A stretch of DNA of 64,000 bases from Pseudoduganella albidiflava (GTDB lineage Bacteria; Pseudomonadota; Gammaproteobacteria; Burkholderiales; Burkholderiaceae_D). The translations under genes and the position numbers were made by a program. Location of the stretch: NCBI RefSeq assembly GCF_004322755.1, contig NZ_CP036401.1, positions 2,914,001 to 2,978,000 on the forward strand, written 5' to 3'. Under the pieces are notes generated by a model, which saw only the letters and a list, made by a program, of their open reading frames with translations, had not been told where the DNA came from and did not search any database. Shown here one piece after another: positions 53,472 through 62,293 of the stretch. Position 1 is the stretch's first letter; each line of letters begins with the position of its first letter.

Positions 53472-55190
53472 TCACGTGCAGGTCTCGAGCCGCCAGCCCG
53501 CCGGGCTCCAGCGCAGGACGTGCGTCAGTCGCAGCGCGTCGAGCAGCCGGTCATCGTGGGAAACGATGGCGAGCGCACCGGGCCAGGCCGACAGGGCCTG
53601 TTCCAGCGCCCGCAGCGACGGCAGGTCGAGGTGGTTGCCGGGCTCGTCGAGCAGCAACAGGCGCGCGCCGTCCCGCTGCCACAGGGCGCAAGCCAGCGCC
53701 GCCTTGATGCGCTCGCCGCCCGACAGGGCGCCGGCGGGCGTGTCCAGCCGTGCCGCATCGAGGCCCAGCAATGCCAGCCGGCTGCGCAATGCGGCTTCCG
53801 GCAGTGCGCTGTCCAGTTGCCGCAGGCGCTCCAGCACCGTGGACGCCGGCGGCAGCAGGCGCTGCGCATGCTGGTCCAGCCAGGCGGACGGTACGCGGGC
53901 CGAGCATAAGCCGGCACGCGGCAGGATGTCGCCCGCCAGCATCTTCAGCAGCGTGCTCTTGCCGCAGCCGTTCGGGCCGGCGATGGCCAGCCGCACCGGA
54001 CCGGCCAGCATCAGGTCGAGCGGCGCGGCGCCGGCCGGCCACGGTGCCACCGCGCCTTCGCAGGCGATCACGGTGCGGCCTGCCGGAACGGTGGCGGCAT
54101 CGAGCAGCAGGGCCGGCAATGGTCCCTCGCCGATGCCCGCCGCCGCGGTACGCACCGCATCGTCGAGCCGGGCACGCAGCACGTCCGCCTGCCGCGCCTG
54201 GCGGCCCGCCGTGGCCTGGGCGGTGGCCTTTCGGCGGCCGAGCAGGATGGCGGCCTGGTTCTCGTGCCGGGCGGCGCGGCTGGCGCGGGCGTTGCGCTGC
54301 TGCCGGGCGTCGTGCTCCTCGCGCAGTTGACGCGCCGTGGCCTGACGCACGGCGCGCGCATGGTGCAGGGCGGCCTGCGCCGCCGCCGCTTCGGCGTCGC
54401 ACCAGGCCTGGTACTGCGTGAAATTGCCGCCATGCGCGTGCAGGCCCCGTTCGTCGAGCGCGACGATGGTCGTCATCGTGTCGAGCAGGGCGCGGTCGTG
54501 GCTGATGGCGACCAGGCTGCCGGGCCACGCGTCGATCCGCTCCCGCAGCCAGGCGCGGCCTTCCCGGTCGAGGTGGTTGGTGGGTTCGTCGAGCACCAGC
54601 ACGTCGCAGCCGGACAGGAAGGCGCCGGCCAGGGCGGCGCGGGCCAGCTGGCCACCGGACAGGGCGGCTGCTGGCGTGGTGGCGCGCAGGCCCGGCAGGC
54701 CCGCGCCGGCCAGCGCGGCGGCGAACTCGTCGGCCACGCGCCACCGGCCATCCAGCAGGGACAGGTCTTCCGGCGTGCCGTGCCCGGCGGCCAGGCGCTC
54801 TTGCGCGGCGAACAGGGGCCCGAGGCTGGCGACATCGGCAACGGTGGAGCCGGCATCGGCGTCGATGTGCTGGGGCAGGTAATACAGCTTGCCGCGTGCG
54901 GTGGCGCGGCCCCGGTCCGGCGCCAGCTGGCCGGCCAGCACGCGTGCCAGCACGCTCTTGCCGATGCCGTTGCGGCCGACGAGGCCGGTGCGCCGGTCGC
55001 CGAATGTGAAGGTCAGATCATCGAACAGCGTGCGGCCATCGGGCAGGCGCATGGTGACGCCGTGCAGTTCGATGAACGATGTTGCCGGCGAATGTGCCGG
55101 TGACTTTGCCGGTGACGATGCTGATAACGATGCTGATGATGAAGCAGATGATGATGCGGCCGCCGGTGGGGCGGCGTTGGAATGAGCCAT
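53472..55190 (-). CDS. ABC-F family ATPase
   Basis: A 572-residue soluble protein with two ABC domains and no membrane helices. The first has Walker A GRNGIGKSVL, signature LSGGQLARAALAGAF and Walker B VLVLDEPTNHLD. The second has Walker A GPNGCGKSTLLKM, LSGGERIKAALACAL and LLLLDEPGNHLDL. The linker (about 240-340) is helical and Arg/Ala-rich (the P-tRNA interaction motif in ribosomal ABC-F proteins). The first 38 residues are a Ser/Ala tail encoded by repeats. It probably acts on ribosomes (translation or antibiotic protection); it is not one of the four E. coli types by obvious identity. Confidence 0.9.
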   Translation of the reverse strand: MAHSNAAPPAAASSSASSSASLSASSPAKSPAHSPATSFIELHGVTMRLPDGRTLFDDLTFTFGDRRTGLVGRNGIGKSVLARVLAGQLAPDRGRATARGKLYYLPQHIDADAGSTVADVASLGPLFAAQERLAAGHGTPEDLSLLDGRWRVADEFAAALAGAGLPGLRATTPAAALSGGQLARAALAGAFLSGCDVLVLDEPTNHLDREGRAWLRERIDAWPGSLVAISHDRALLDTMTTIVALDERGLHAHGGNFTQYQAWCDAEAAAAQAALHHARAVRQATARQLREEHDARQQRNARASRAARHENQAAILLGRRKATAQATAGRQARQADVLRARLDDAVRTAAAGIGEGPLPALLLDAATVPAGRTVIACEGAVAPWPAGAAPLDLMLAGPVRLAIAGPNGCGKSTLLKMLAGDILPRAGLCSARVPSAWLDQHAQRLLPPASTVLERLRQLDSALPEAALRSRLALLGLDAARLDTPAGALSGGERIKAALACALWQRDGARLLLLDEPGNHLDLPSLRALEQALSAWPGALAIVSHDDRLLDALRLTHVLRWSPAGWRLETCT

Positions 55191-55336
55191 GCGTGAACCT
55201 CTTCGAGCGCATAAACGGTCCGGCCGTGACGACGGCGCGGAAGGTTGGTGCCGACACTTGGGTCGACACCGCGGTGCGAAGGCTCAGATGGTCATTTGGG
55301 GGGGAGTGCTCCGGTTACGAATACCTGCAGGACGCG

Positions 55337-55440
55337 ATGCCACTTGTTTTGGCATCCTGTTAGCGCCTGACGCTACCCCAAGGACGAACTGCTGGGGTCA
55401 GACCCGACGGGTCTGACCCCGGATTCTGCACTTGGGGTGG
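55337..55440. repeat. Palindromic dispersed element, short form (copy 4), with adjacent hairpin
   Basis: The element (55376-55440) has arms ACCCCAAG/CTTGGGGT and core arms GGGGTCAGACCCG around one A. Immediately before it is a separate hairpin GATGCCA/TGGCATC with a 7-nt loop (55337-55357). Lies between the ABC-F and phytase genes. Confidence 0.88.
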
Positions 55441-55481
55441 CTTGTCTGAATGGCTGAAGTCTAAACCTTTTTCACGCGCTG

Positions 55482-57287
55482 TCAATCCAGGCCGAGGGCC
55501 CGGGCGATATCGTCCCACGCCACCAGCTTGAAGTTCTGCGGCCCGTCCGGCATGCGCTTGTAGCCGTCCTGCACCACCAGCATGCCACGCCCGTACGGGC
55601 CGCCCAGGTCGGCCGACGTGACTTCCAGGCCATCCGTTTCCGATGCGCCGTCGATGCCGTCCGCGACGTTGACGCCGATCCGGAAGGCGCCGCGTACCCG
55701 GTATGGCGCGGCCGCGTCGAGCACCACGTAGCTGTCGTTGCCCTGGCTGGACACGACCACGTAGCTGCGCGCAGCCGACCGGTAGATGCCGATACCCTCG
55801 ACGTCCGCCTGCAGCAGGCCGCCGGCCGGCAGCACCATCGCCAGCCGGGCATCGCGCGCCGCGTCGGCGCTGGTCACCCACAGGCCGCGCCGTTCCTCGC
55901 CGACGAACAGCTGGCCGCTGGCTTCGTCGGCCACGCAGCCCTCCGGCTGGCTGGCGGTGCGGAAGCGCCGCACCACCCGCGCCGTGAACTTGCCGTCCGC
56001 GCGGGCGATCCGGTAGTGCAGGTAGCGGCCATCCTTGTCGTTGACGAAGGCATCGAGGCCGCCGCCGGCCGGCCGGTACACACAGGCACCATAGATCTCG
56101 TCCAGTTCCGTCGGCAGGCGCGCCGCCTCGGCCACGGTGCCGTCCGCGGCGATGGTGAACAGCACCATCAGGTTGTCGTCGCGCTGGGTGGCAAGCGCCA
56201 GGTCGAAGCGCTCGGCGCCGAAGGCCACGTCCTGCCGCACGTCGACGTTGTTCAGCCGGCCCGTTTCCAGCAGCTGGCGCTGGCGTCCCTGCAGGTCATA
56301 GACCAGCAGGCCCTGTTTCTTGTTGGTGCCCAGCACGCGCGACGCGGCCGGATCGGCCGGATGCCGCCAGATGGCCGGATCGTCGGCCGCGTCGCCGGCG
56401 CGCGCCACCGGTTCCGTCTGCGCGCGCGGCATCACCACCGGCAGTGGCGCGGCCGGCGCCACCGGTTTCACTGCCAGCGGGACGCTGCGCCATGCGGTGT
56501 CGTCGCGGGCCAGCAGGCGCCCGGCGGCATCGATGGCAAGGCCTTCCATGCCCTGGCCGGCCACGGCGGCCGTGGTCCAGCCATTGCCGGCGCGGCGCCA
56601 GGCGTGCAGCCTGCCCTTGCCATCGGCGGCCACCACGCCGCCCGGCACCACGGCCAGCGCCTGCGCGCCGTCGGCCAGCTTGCCGAACGGGGGCGCCAGG
56701 CCCACGGCACGCCGGGCCGGCGCACCCTCGGCGTCGGCACGGTACGCCCACACGCCCATGCCTTCCTCGGCCACGTACAGGGTGCCGGTGGCATCGTCGA
56801 CGCGGCAGGCCTGAACATGCGGCGGCAATGCCAGCCGGCGTACGCGGCGCGGCGCATCCCCATCCAGCAGCCATTGCTCGGCCTGGCCATCCTTGCCGGC
56901 CAGGAAAGCATAGGTCAGCTGCTGGGCATCCCGGTACAGGCAGGCCGCTTCGATGCCGAAGCCGGTTTCCGGGAGTGGGGGCTGCGCGGCCAGCGTGCCG
57001 GCGCGGCCATCGGCGCGCACGGGGATGACGCGCTCCGCGTTGGCATCGATGACGATGGCCAGCGACACGCCGCCGGCGCTGCGCACATCGACCTGGCGGC
57101 CGCGCACCGGCAGGCTGGCGCGCTCCGTACCGGCCGCATCGACCAGCCGCAGGGCGTTCTTGTCCAGCGCCAGCCAGCCTTGCGGCAGCGCGGCAAGGTC
57201 GCGCGCCTTCGCCACGGCGGGTGGCACGGCCTGGGCGTGGGCTGCCAGCGTGGTGGCCAGCAGCGACAGTATGACGACATGCTTCAT
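55482..57287 (-). CDS. Beta-propeller 3-phytase with extra N-terminal half-domain
   Basis: A 601-residue exported protein with signal peptide MKHVVILSLLATTLAAHAQA. The C-terminal 310 residues form the catalytic propeller: ADDPAIWRHPADPAASRVLG, GLLVYDLQGR, RLNNVDVR, GVYRPAGG-like ACVYRPAGG, QPEGCVADE and DVEGIGIY, with acidic residues for calcium and phosphate. The N-terminal 260 residues look like a partial second propeller. Two-domain phytases of this kind exist. It releases phosphate from phytate. It overlaps the TonB-dependent receptor (ATGA), so receptor and phytase form one operon for uptake or sensing of phytate-bound nutrients. Confidence 0.9.
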   Translation of the reverse strand: MKHVVILSLLATTLAAHAQAVPPAVAKARDLAALPQGWLALDKNALRLVDAAGTERASLPVRGRQVDVRSAGGVSLAIVIDANAERVIPVRADGRAGTLAAQPPLPETGFGIEAACLYRDAQQLTYAFLAGKDGQAEQWLLDGDAPRRVRRLALPPHVQACRVDDATGTLYVAEEGMGVWAYRADAEGAPARRAVGLAPPFGKLADGAQALAVVPGGVVAADGKGRLHAWRRAGNGWTTAAVAGQGMEGLAIDAAGRLLARDDTAWRSVPLAVKPVAPAAPLPVVMPRAQTEPVARAGDAADDPAIWRHPADPAASRVLGTNKKQGLLVYDLQGRQRQLLETGRLNNVDVRQDVAFGAERFDLALATQRDDNLMVLFTIAADGTVAEAARLPTELDEIYGACVYRPAGGGLDAFVNDKDGRYLHYRIARADGKFTARVVRRFRTASQPEGCVADEASGQLFVGEERRGLWVTSADAARDARLAMVLPAGGLLQADVEGIGIYRSAARSYVVVSSQGNDSYVVLDAAAPYRVRGAFRIGVNVADGIDGASETDGLEVTSADLGGPYGRGMLVVQDGYKRMPDGPQNFKLVAWDDIARALGLD

Positions 57288-59788
57288 CAGAACAGGCTCG
57301 CTTTCAGGCCGACCTTGTAGGTTCGGCCATATTGTTCGTACTGGACGTTATGCTGCTTAACGCCCTGGTACACATAGTATTTCTCGTTATTCAGGTTGCT
57401 GGCCTCGAACGTGAGCTGCCAGCGCCGGCCGAGCTGCCAGGCCAGCGAGAAGTCCAGTTGCGTCTGCGCGTCGACGATCCGGTCGGCGCCGGCGTCGAGC
57501 ACGTTCTCGCCCAGCTCCAGCAGGTACGGCGACTTGTAGTTGACGGCCAGCCGCGTGCTGAGCGGACCGTGCTCGTAGCCGATCATCGCATTGGCCATGC
57601 GGTTCGACTGGCCAGGCATGCGGATGGTACGGCCGGTACGGGTGCCGGCATCCTCGTCGAAGCTGTCGATCGCGGCGCGCGACCGGGTGAATGCGGCATT
57701 CATTCCCACCAGCAGGCCGTTGAACGGTGCCGGCAGCATGCGCAGCGGCTGCTGCCACGCCAGTTCGATGCCTTTCACCCTGGCGCTGTCACCGTTGGCG
57801 TAGGACGTGGCGGTCGTATAGTCCGCCCACTGGCCGCTGCCGGCCAGGTTGGTCGCATAGGTAAAGTTCCTGATGTCCTTGTGGAATACGTAGGCGGACA
57901 TGGTACCGTCATTGCCCAGCACGCGTTCGATGCCCAGGTCCAGGTTGCGCGACTTCAGCGGCGCCAGGTCGGGATTGCCGATGGTGGCCTCGGTCGCGCT
58001 GTCCAGGCTGACGCCGGGGGCGAGCTGGCTGAAGTTGGCCCGCACCACCGAGTTGCTCCACGCGGCGCGCATGCTGGTGGCGCGGTCGATGTCGTAGCGG
58101 GCCTGCAGCGTCGGCAGCCAGTCGGTGTACGAGCGGCCGGCGCGGCGCGGCGTGATCGCCTGGGTTTCTTCGCCTTCCTCGTCCTCGGTGATGGCGATCT
58201 GCCGGCCCAGCGCCTTGAAGCGCGTGCGCTCGGCGCGCACGCCGGCCAGCAGCGACCAGGCGCCGCGTGCCAGCGTGCCTTGCACGTAGGCGGCGTCGAT
58301 GTCCTCGCTGACCGAGAAATCGTCCAGCGCCGATTCGGCGGCCTGTTGCGCGCCGGCGCGCGGCAAGCCGGCGACACGGGCGCGGATCGCCGCCGGGTCC
58401 AGCGCCGTGCCGATCGGGCCGAACGCATAGTCCAGCTGGTGCTTGCCGACAAAGCCGCTCATCGAACGCGTGCCGGGGCCCCAGAAGTTCGCGCTGGTGG
58501 CGCTGCTGCTGTCGTAGGTCCACTGGTTGGTGTCGTTGTCCTTGTCGCGCCGGCTGGCCTTGGCGCCGAACTTGATGGCCAGGCCGTCGTCGAGCTCGCG
58601 GGTCAGGTCCAGGCGCAGCGCCCTGGCCCGGTCCTCGGCGTAGCTCTGCTGCAGCGTGATCGCATTCAGGTTGTAGCTGGCGGGATCGAACACGGCGGCC
58701 GGCGCGACCAGGCGTGGCGCCATCGTGTTGGTAAACCCGATCCCATCGAAACTGCCGCGGAAGCGCGCATCGTTGACCGACTCGGGCGCGTCGTCGGTGG
58801 CGCGGCTGGCCGACGCTTCGGCATGCAGGCGCCAGCCGGCGAGGCGGCGATCCGCGCTGGCCGTCAGCGAGCGGATCTCCTGGGTGTACTTGCGCTGGCG
58901 CAGGCGGCGCTCCACGCGCGCCTCGCCGGTCTCGCCCTCGGCCAGGTCGTCGTTCTCCAGGTTGCCCACGGTGAGCCGGTCGCGCACCTCGTCGTCGGAG
59001 AAACGGCTGACGAAACCGCGCAGTGCATAGCTGGACGCGGCGTCGGGCCGCCAGTCGAGGTTCAGCGCGGCGGCGTAGCGTTCGCGCACCGGCAGGTACT
59101 CGCGCAGTTCGAAGCCTTCCAGCCGGTCGCCGCTCCAGGCACCGCCGGTCTCCACGTTGTCCGAGCCGAACTTGCGCCGCTCGCCGGACAGGCCGGCCGC
59201 CACGCCCAGCTTGCCGCCAGCGAAGCGCTGGGCCCACAGCAGGTTGGCGTTCGGGCTGTTCTGGCCGGTATTGGTGTCGTGGCTCGCGCCGGCGCCCACC
59301 GTCAGCAGCGCGCCGGGCAGGTCGAAGGCGGACAGCGTTTTCACTTCCACGGTGCCGCCCAGCGAATTGGCATCCTGGTCCGGCGTCAGCGTCTTCGACA
59401 CTTCCAGCGTGCGGATCAGGCCCGCGGGGAGCACGTCGAGCGCCACGGCGCGCGTGCCCGCTTCCGGCGAAGGCACCAGCGCGCCATTGATGGTGACGGC
59501 GTTCAGGTCCGGGCCCAGGCCGCGCACGGTGACGTAGCGGCCTTCGCCCTGGTCGCGCTGCACGGCCACGCCGGGCAGCCGCGCCAGCGCCTCGGCGGCA
59601 TTCTTGTCGGGCAGCCCGCCGATGCCGTCGCTGGACACGACGCTGACGATGTTGTCGGCCTTTTCCTGCGCGGCGATGGCGTTGGCGAGGCTGACGCGCT
59701 GGCCGGCGATGACGACCGTCGGGTCGCCGGCGGCATGGGCTCCCGCGGCGGCCAGCAGGCCCAGGGCGGGGATGGCGAAATATCGCAT
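57287..59788 (-). CDS. TonB-dependent outer membrane receptor (phytase-linked)
   Basis: An 833-residue protein with signal peptide MRYFAIPALGLLAAAGAHAA. The plug (about 25-150) has SDGIGGLPDKNAAEALARLPGVAVQRDQGEGRYV, a known TBDR motif, and DLNAVTINGALVPSPE. A 22-strand barrel follows and ends with aromatic Phe (VGLKASLF). The stop overlaps the phytase start, and the two genes are one operon. The substrate is likely phosphate-rich or iron-bearing phytate breakdown products (inference). No TonB/ExbB genes are adjacent. Confidence 0.92.
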   Translation of the reverse strand: MRYFAIPALGLLAAAGAHAAGDPTVVIAGQRVSLANAIAAQEKADNIVSVVSSDGIGGLPDKNAAEALARLPGVAVQRDQGEGRYVTVRGLGPDLNAVTINGALVPSPEAGTRAVALDVLPAGLIRTLEVSKTLTPDQDANSLGGTVEVKTLSAFDLPGALLTVGAGASHDTNTGQNSPNANLLWAQRFAGGKLGVAAGLSGERRKFGSDNVETGGAWSGDRLEGFELREYLPVRERYAAALNLDWRPDAASSYALRGFVSRFSDDEVRDRLTVGNLENDDLAEGETGEARVERRLRQRKYTQEIRSLTASADRRLAGWRLHAEASASRATDDAPESVNDARFRGSFDGIGFTNTMAPRLVAPAAVFDPASYNLNAITLQQSYAEDRARALRLDLTRELDDGLAIKFGAKASRRDKDNDTNQWTYDSSSATSANFWGPGTRSMSGFVGKHQLDYAFGPIGTALDPAAIRARVAGLPRAGAQQAAESALDDFSVSEDIDAAYVQGTLARGAWSLLAGVRAERTRFKALGRQIAITEDEEGEETQAITPRRAGRSYTDWLPTLQARYDIDRATSMRAAWSNSVVRANFSQLAPGVSLDSATEATIGNPDLAPLKSRNLDLGIERVLGNDGTMSAYVFHKDIRNFTYATNLAGSGQWADYTTATSYANGDSARVKGIELAWQQPLRMLPAPFNGLLVGMNAAFTRSRAAIDSFDEDAGTRTGRTIRMPGQSNRMANAMIGYEHGPLSTRLAVNYKSPYLLELGENVLDAGADRIVDAQTQLDFSLAWQLGRRWQLTFEASNLNNEKYYVYQGVKQHNVQYEQYGRTYKVGLKASLF

Positions 59789-60058
59789 GGTGTGTAGGGT
59801 GGTGGTTGAAGTGGGGCGGATTCTAGGCAGCCCATGTGACCGATCCGTGACAGCCGGCGGCCCGGCCGCACGCCGGGGCGGTGATTGAGCCGAATTGACC
59901 CGGCAGCCTCCATGGCTGCGCCCGGCGGGATACCTGTACGCGAGAAAAATACCTGCCGGCGGTGAGCCGATCGCACCCCGGGCGGCGCCGCAACGCCGCA
60001 GCCGGCCGTGGTCACACTGTCATCACGCGGTCACAAGCCGAAGCTAGGCTGGCCGGTC

Positions 60059-60916
60059 ATGAACACGCTCCAACGCCCCGCATTCATCGCCGCCGGCCTG
60101 GCCGGCATCCTCGTCGCCCTGCTGTTTGCCGGAGCCGGCATGGCCATGCCGCCCGGCGCCTGGAAATGGTTCGACATCGCCAGCGAGGGCGGCACGGCGC
60201 TGGTGGCCGCCGCGTGGTGCCTGGTCGTGCTCGGCGCGCGGCCCGACGGCCAGGTGACGCGCCTGCTGGCGGCCGGTTTCGCCGCCATCGCGCTGGGTTC
60301 GTGGGCCGACTGCATGGACGAGATCTTCGCCGTCGACAAGTCGGCGCTGTGGGACAACGCGCTGGAAGCGCTGGTCCCGCTCGGCATGGTGATCCTTACC
60401 GCAGGCATGGTGTTCTGGCGCCAGGAGCAGGCCAGCCTGACCGAACACCTGAAGAAACGCGAGCGGCTGTTCCGCGACCACCGCGCCTTCGACCGCGTGA
60501 CCCAGCTGGCCGACGCCCGCTACCTGCGCGCCCACCTGGAACGGCAGCGCGGCGGCGGCGCCCTGGTGCTGCTCGATATCGACGGCTTCCACCGCATCAA
60601 CCGCGAGCATGGCCAGGCCGAGGGCGACCGGGTGCTGCAGGCCGTCAGCCACATGCTGCTGCTGAACCTGCGCAACGACGACCTGCTGTGCCGCTATGCG
60701 GGCGACCGGTTCGCGGTGCTGATGCCGGGCCTGTCGGAGGCGGCAGCGCGCGACGCCGCGCGCCACCTGTGCGTGATGGTGGCGATGATGCGCCACCATG
60801 CCGGCAGCGTGGCGGTGCCGCTGACCTTGCGCCACAGCTGCGCGCCGGCCGGCGCCAGCGCCGGCCGCACGCCGGACATGGTGCTCGCCGACCTGTGCCG
60901 CCAGGTGGATGCGTGA
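60059..60916 (+). CDS. Membrane protein with degenerate GGDEF domain
   Basis: A 285-residue protein. Four helices lie in residues 1-130 (PAFIAAGLAGILVALLFAGAG, GTALVAAAWCLVVLGA, TRLLAAGFAAIALGSWA, PLGMVILTAGMVFW), then a GGDEF-like domain (about 150-285). The active-site motif reads AGDRF, so cyclase activity is unlikely. The inhibition site RNDD is intact five residues before, so it may still bind c-di-GMP as a receptor. The ATG at 60059 begins the first helix. It is followed by tandem repeats and an AraC regulator. Confidence 0.88.
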   Translation: MNTLQRPAFIAAGLAGILVALLFAGAGMAMPPGAWKWFDIASEGGTALVAAAWCLVVLGARPDGQVTRLLAAGFAAIALGSWADCMDEIFAVDKSALWDNALEALVPLGMVILTAGMVFWRQEQASLTEHLKKRERLFRDHRAFDRVTQLADARYLRAHLERQRGGGALVLLDIDGFHRINREHGQAEGDRVLQAVSHMLLLNLRNDDLLCRYAGDRFAVLMPGLSEAAARDAARHLCVMVAMMRHHAGSVAVPLTLRHSCAPAGASAGRTPDMVLADLCRQVDA

Positions 60917-60978
60917 AGGCGGGCGCATGAAGGCTGCACCTGAACGTCTGCACATGAAGGAGGGCGCATGAGCGCGTG
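60909..60978 (+). repeat. Four to five 14-bp tandem repeats containing the next gene's start
   Basis: Units such as CACATGAAGGAGGG repeat at 14 bp, between the stop of the GGDEF-like gene and the ATG of the AraC gene, which lies in the last unit. Several units carry ATGAAGG and GGAGGG, so unit number sets the spacing of start and ribosome site. Confidence 0.82.
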
Positions 60979-61978
60979 GCGCGGCGCCGCCGAGCCGTCG
61001 ATTCCCGCGCAGCAGCAGCCGGCCCTGGTGCTGGCATATGCCCGGTCGCGCGACATCGATGACGCCATGCTGCTGCGCGGTACCGGCCTGGAAGGGGCCG
61101 AGGTGCCGGGCACGCTGGTGGCGCCGGCCCAGTACCTGCAACTGCTGGGCAATGCGCTGCGCCTGCTGGACAGCCCGGATACCAGCTTCATGCTGGGCCA
61201 GCAACTGCTGCCGGGGCACGACGGCGCACCCAGCAACGCGCTGGTGCAGGCACCCAGCCTGCGCGAGGCACTGGCGATCCTGTGCCGCTGGCATGCGCGC
61301 CTGACGCCGCTGCTGCGGCCCCGCCTGGAAACCTGGGATGGCATGGCGGCGCTGTACTGGGTCGACAGCCATGGCGCGCCGGGCTTGCGGCCGGCACTGG
61401 TGGAAATGCACATGACGGCCGTGGTGGCGCTGTGCCGCTGGCTGGGCGGCGAACGCCTGCCGTGGCGCTTCTGTTTCAACCGCGGCGCACCCCGCCATGT
61501 GGAACAGCACCACGTGCACCTGGGCAGCGCGCTGCGCTTCGATTGCCAGTTCGACGCGATGCTGATCGAGGACGGCTGGCTGGACCGGCCATGGCCGCGC
61601 GGCAGCGCGATGGCCGCCGGGCTGGCGCTGCGCGCCGCCGAGGGCGAGCCGGAACGGCCGGCCGGGCTGCTGGCCACGCTGTACGACTACCTGCTGGAGC
61701 GGGTGCGCGCCGCGCCGGCGCTGGAACGGGCGGCCGCCGATTTCGGCGTCAGCCCGGCCACCCTGAAGCGGCAGCTGGCGCGGCACGGCACGCATTTCCA
61801 GGCCGAGCTCGATCAGGTGCGCACGCACGTGGCGCTGTGGATGTTCCACGCGCAGGGCGCCGACAACGAGGCCGTGGCGCGCTACCTGGGCTTCCACGAC
61901 GCTGCCAACTTCCGGCGCTCGTTCAAGCGGTGGACGGGGGTGACGCCGTGGCTGCTGCGGATGGGGCTGGCGGGGTAG
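60968..61978 (+). CDS. AraC-family regulator with arabinose-binding-domain-like N-terminus (OruR/GadX type)
   Basis: A 336-residue protein. The N-terminal 200 residues (VLAYARSRDIDDAMLLRGTGL, LGQQLLPGHDGAPSNALVQAPSLREAL) match the long sensor domain of OruR/ArgR-like AraC regulators. The C-terminal HTH has AAADFGVSPATLKRQLARHG and AVARYLGFHDAANFRRSFKRWTG, the conserved recognition helices. The effector is unknown. It is preceded by GGAGGG in the repeat array. It may regulate the convergent or downstream nitrogen-storage genes; no direct evidence. Confidence 0.88.
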   Translation: MSAWRGAAEPSIPAQQQPALVLAYARSRDIDDAMLLRGTGLEGAEVPGTLVAPAQYLQLLGNALRLLDSPDTSFMLGQQLLPGHDGAPSNALVQAPSLREALAILCRWHARLTPLLRPRLETWDGMAALYWVDSHGAPGLRPALVEMHMTAVVALCRWLGGERLPWRFCFNRGAPRHVEQHHVHLGSALRFDCQFDAMLIEDGWLDRPWPRGSAMAAGLALRAAEGEPERPAGLLATLYDYLLERVRAAPALERAAADFGVSPATLKRQLARHGTHFQAELDQVRTHVALWMFHAQGADNEAVARYLGFHDAANFRRSFKRWTGVTPWLLRMGLAG

Positions 61979-62043
61979 GGGGGGCGAGCGTTGCGGACCT
62001 TGATGCAGACGGGTGCCTGGCACGAATGCCGTTAGTTTCAGCT

Positions 62044-62278
62044 CACCCCAAGGGCAAGTTCCGGGGTCAGGGCGGAACACTGGCTTGTAAGCCAGTATCG
62101 CTACGTCGGCAAGGAGCGATGCTCCTTGAAACCCCGACTACGCCCCGGCGGGGTGGAGCAGGGGTTTCGCGAAGCATGCTTCGCGCCTGCGTAACGGTGC
62201 TGGCATGCATGCCAGCACTCCCCCCTGACCCCAGCCCTTCGCCGTTGGGGTGTATGCATGCGCTTTCAATGCGCAAGC
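62044..62278. repeat. Palindromic dispersed element, long form (copy 5)
   Basis: The outer arms are CACCCCAA/TTGGGGTG, with the conserved tail GTATGCATGCGCTTTC. The core opens GGGGTCAG and closes CTGACCCC. Between them, about 155 bp hold hairpins ACTGGCTT/AAGCCAGT, AAGGAGC/GCTCCTT, GCGAAGC/GCTTCGC and TGCTGGCAT/ATGCCAGCA. The right part shares its framework with copy 1 in the SURF1 gene. It fills the spacer between the AraC and cyanophycin synthetase genes. Confidence 0.85.
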
Positions 62279-62293
62279 GCTGGCCTGCGTCGC

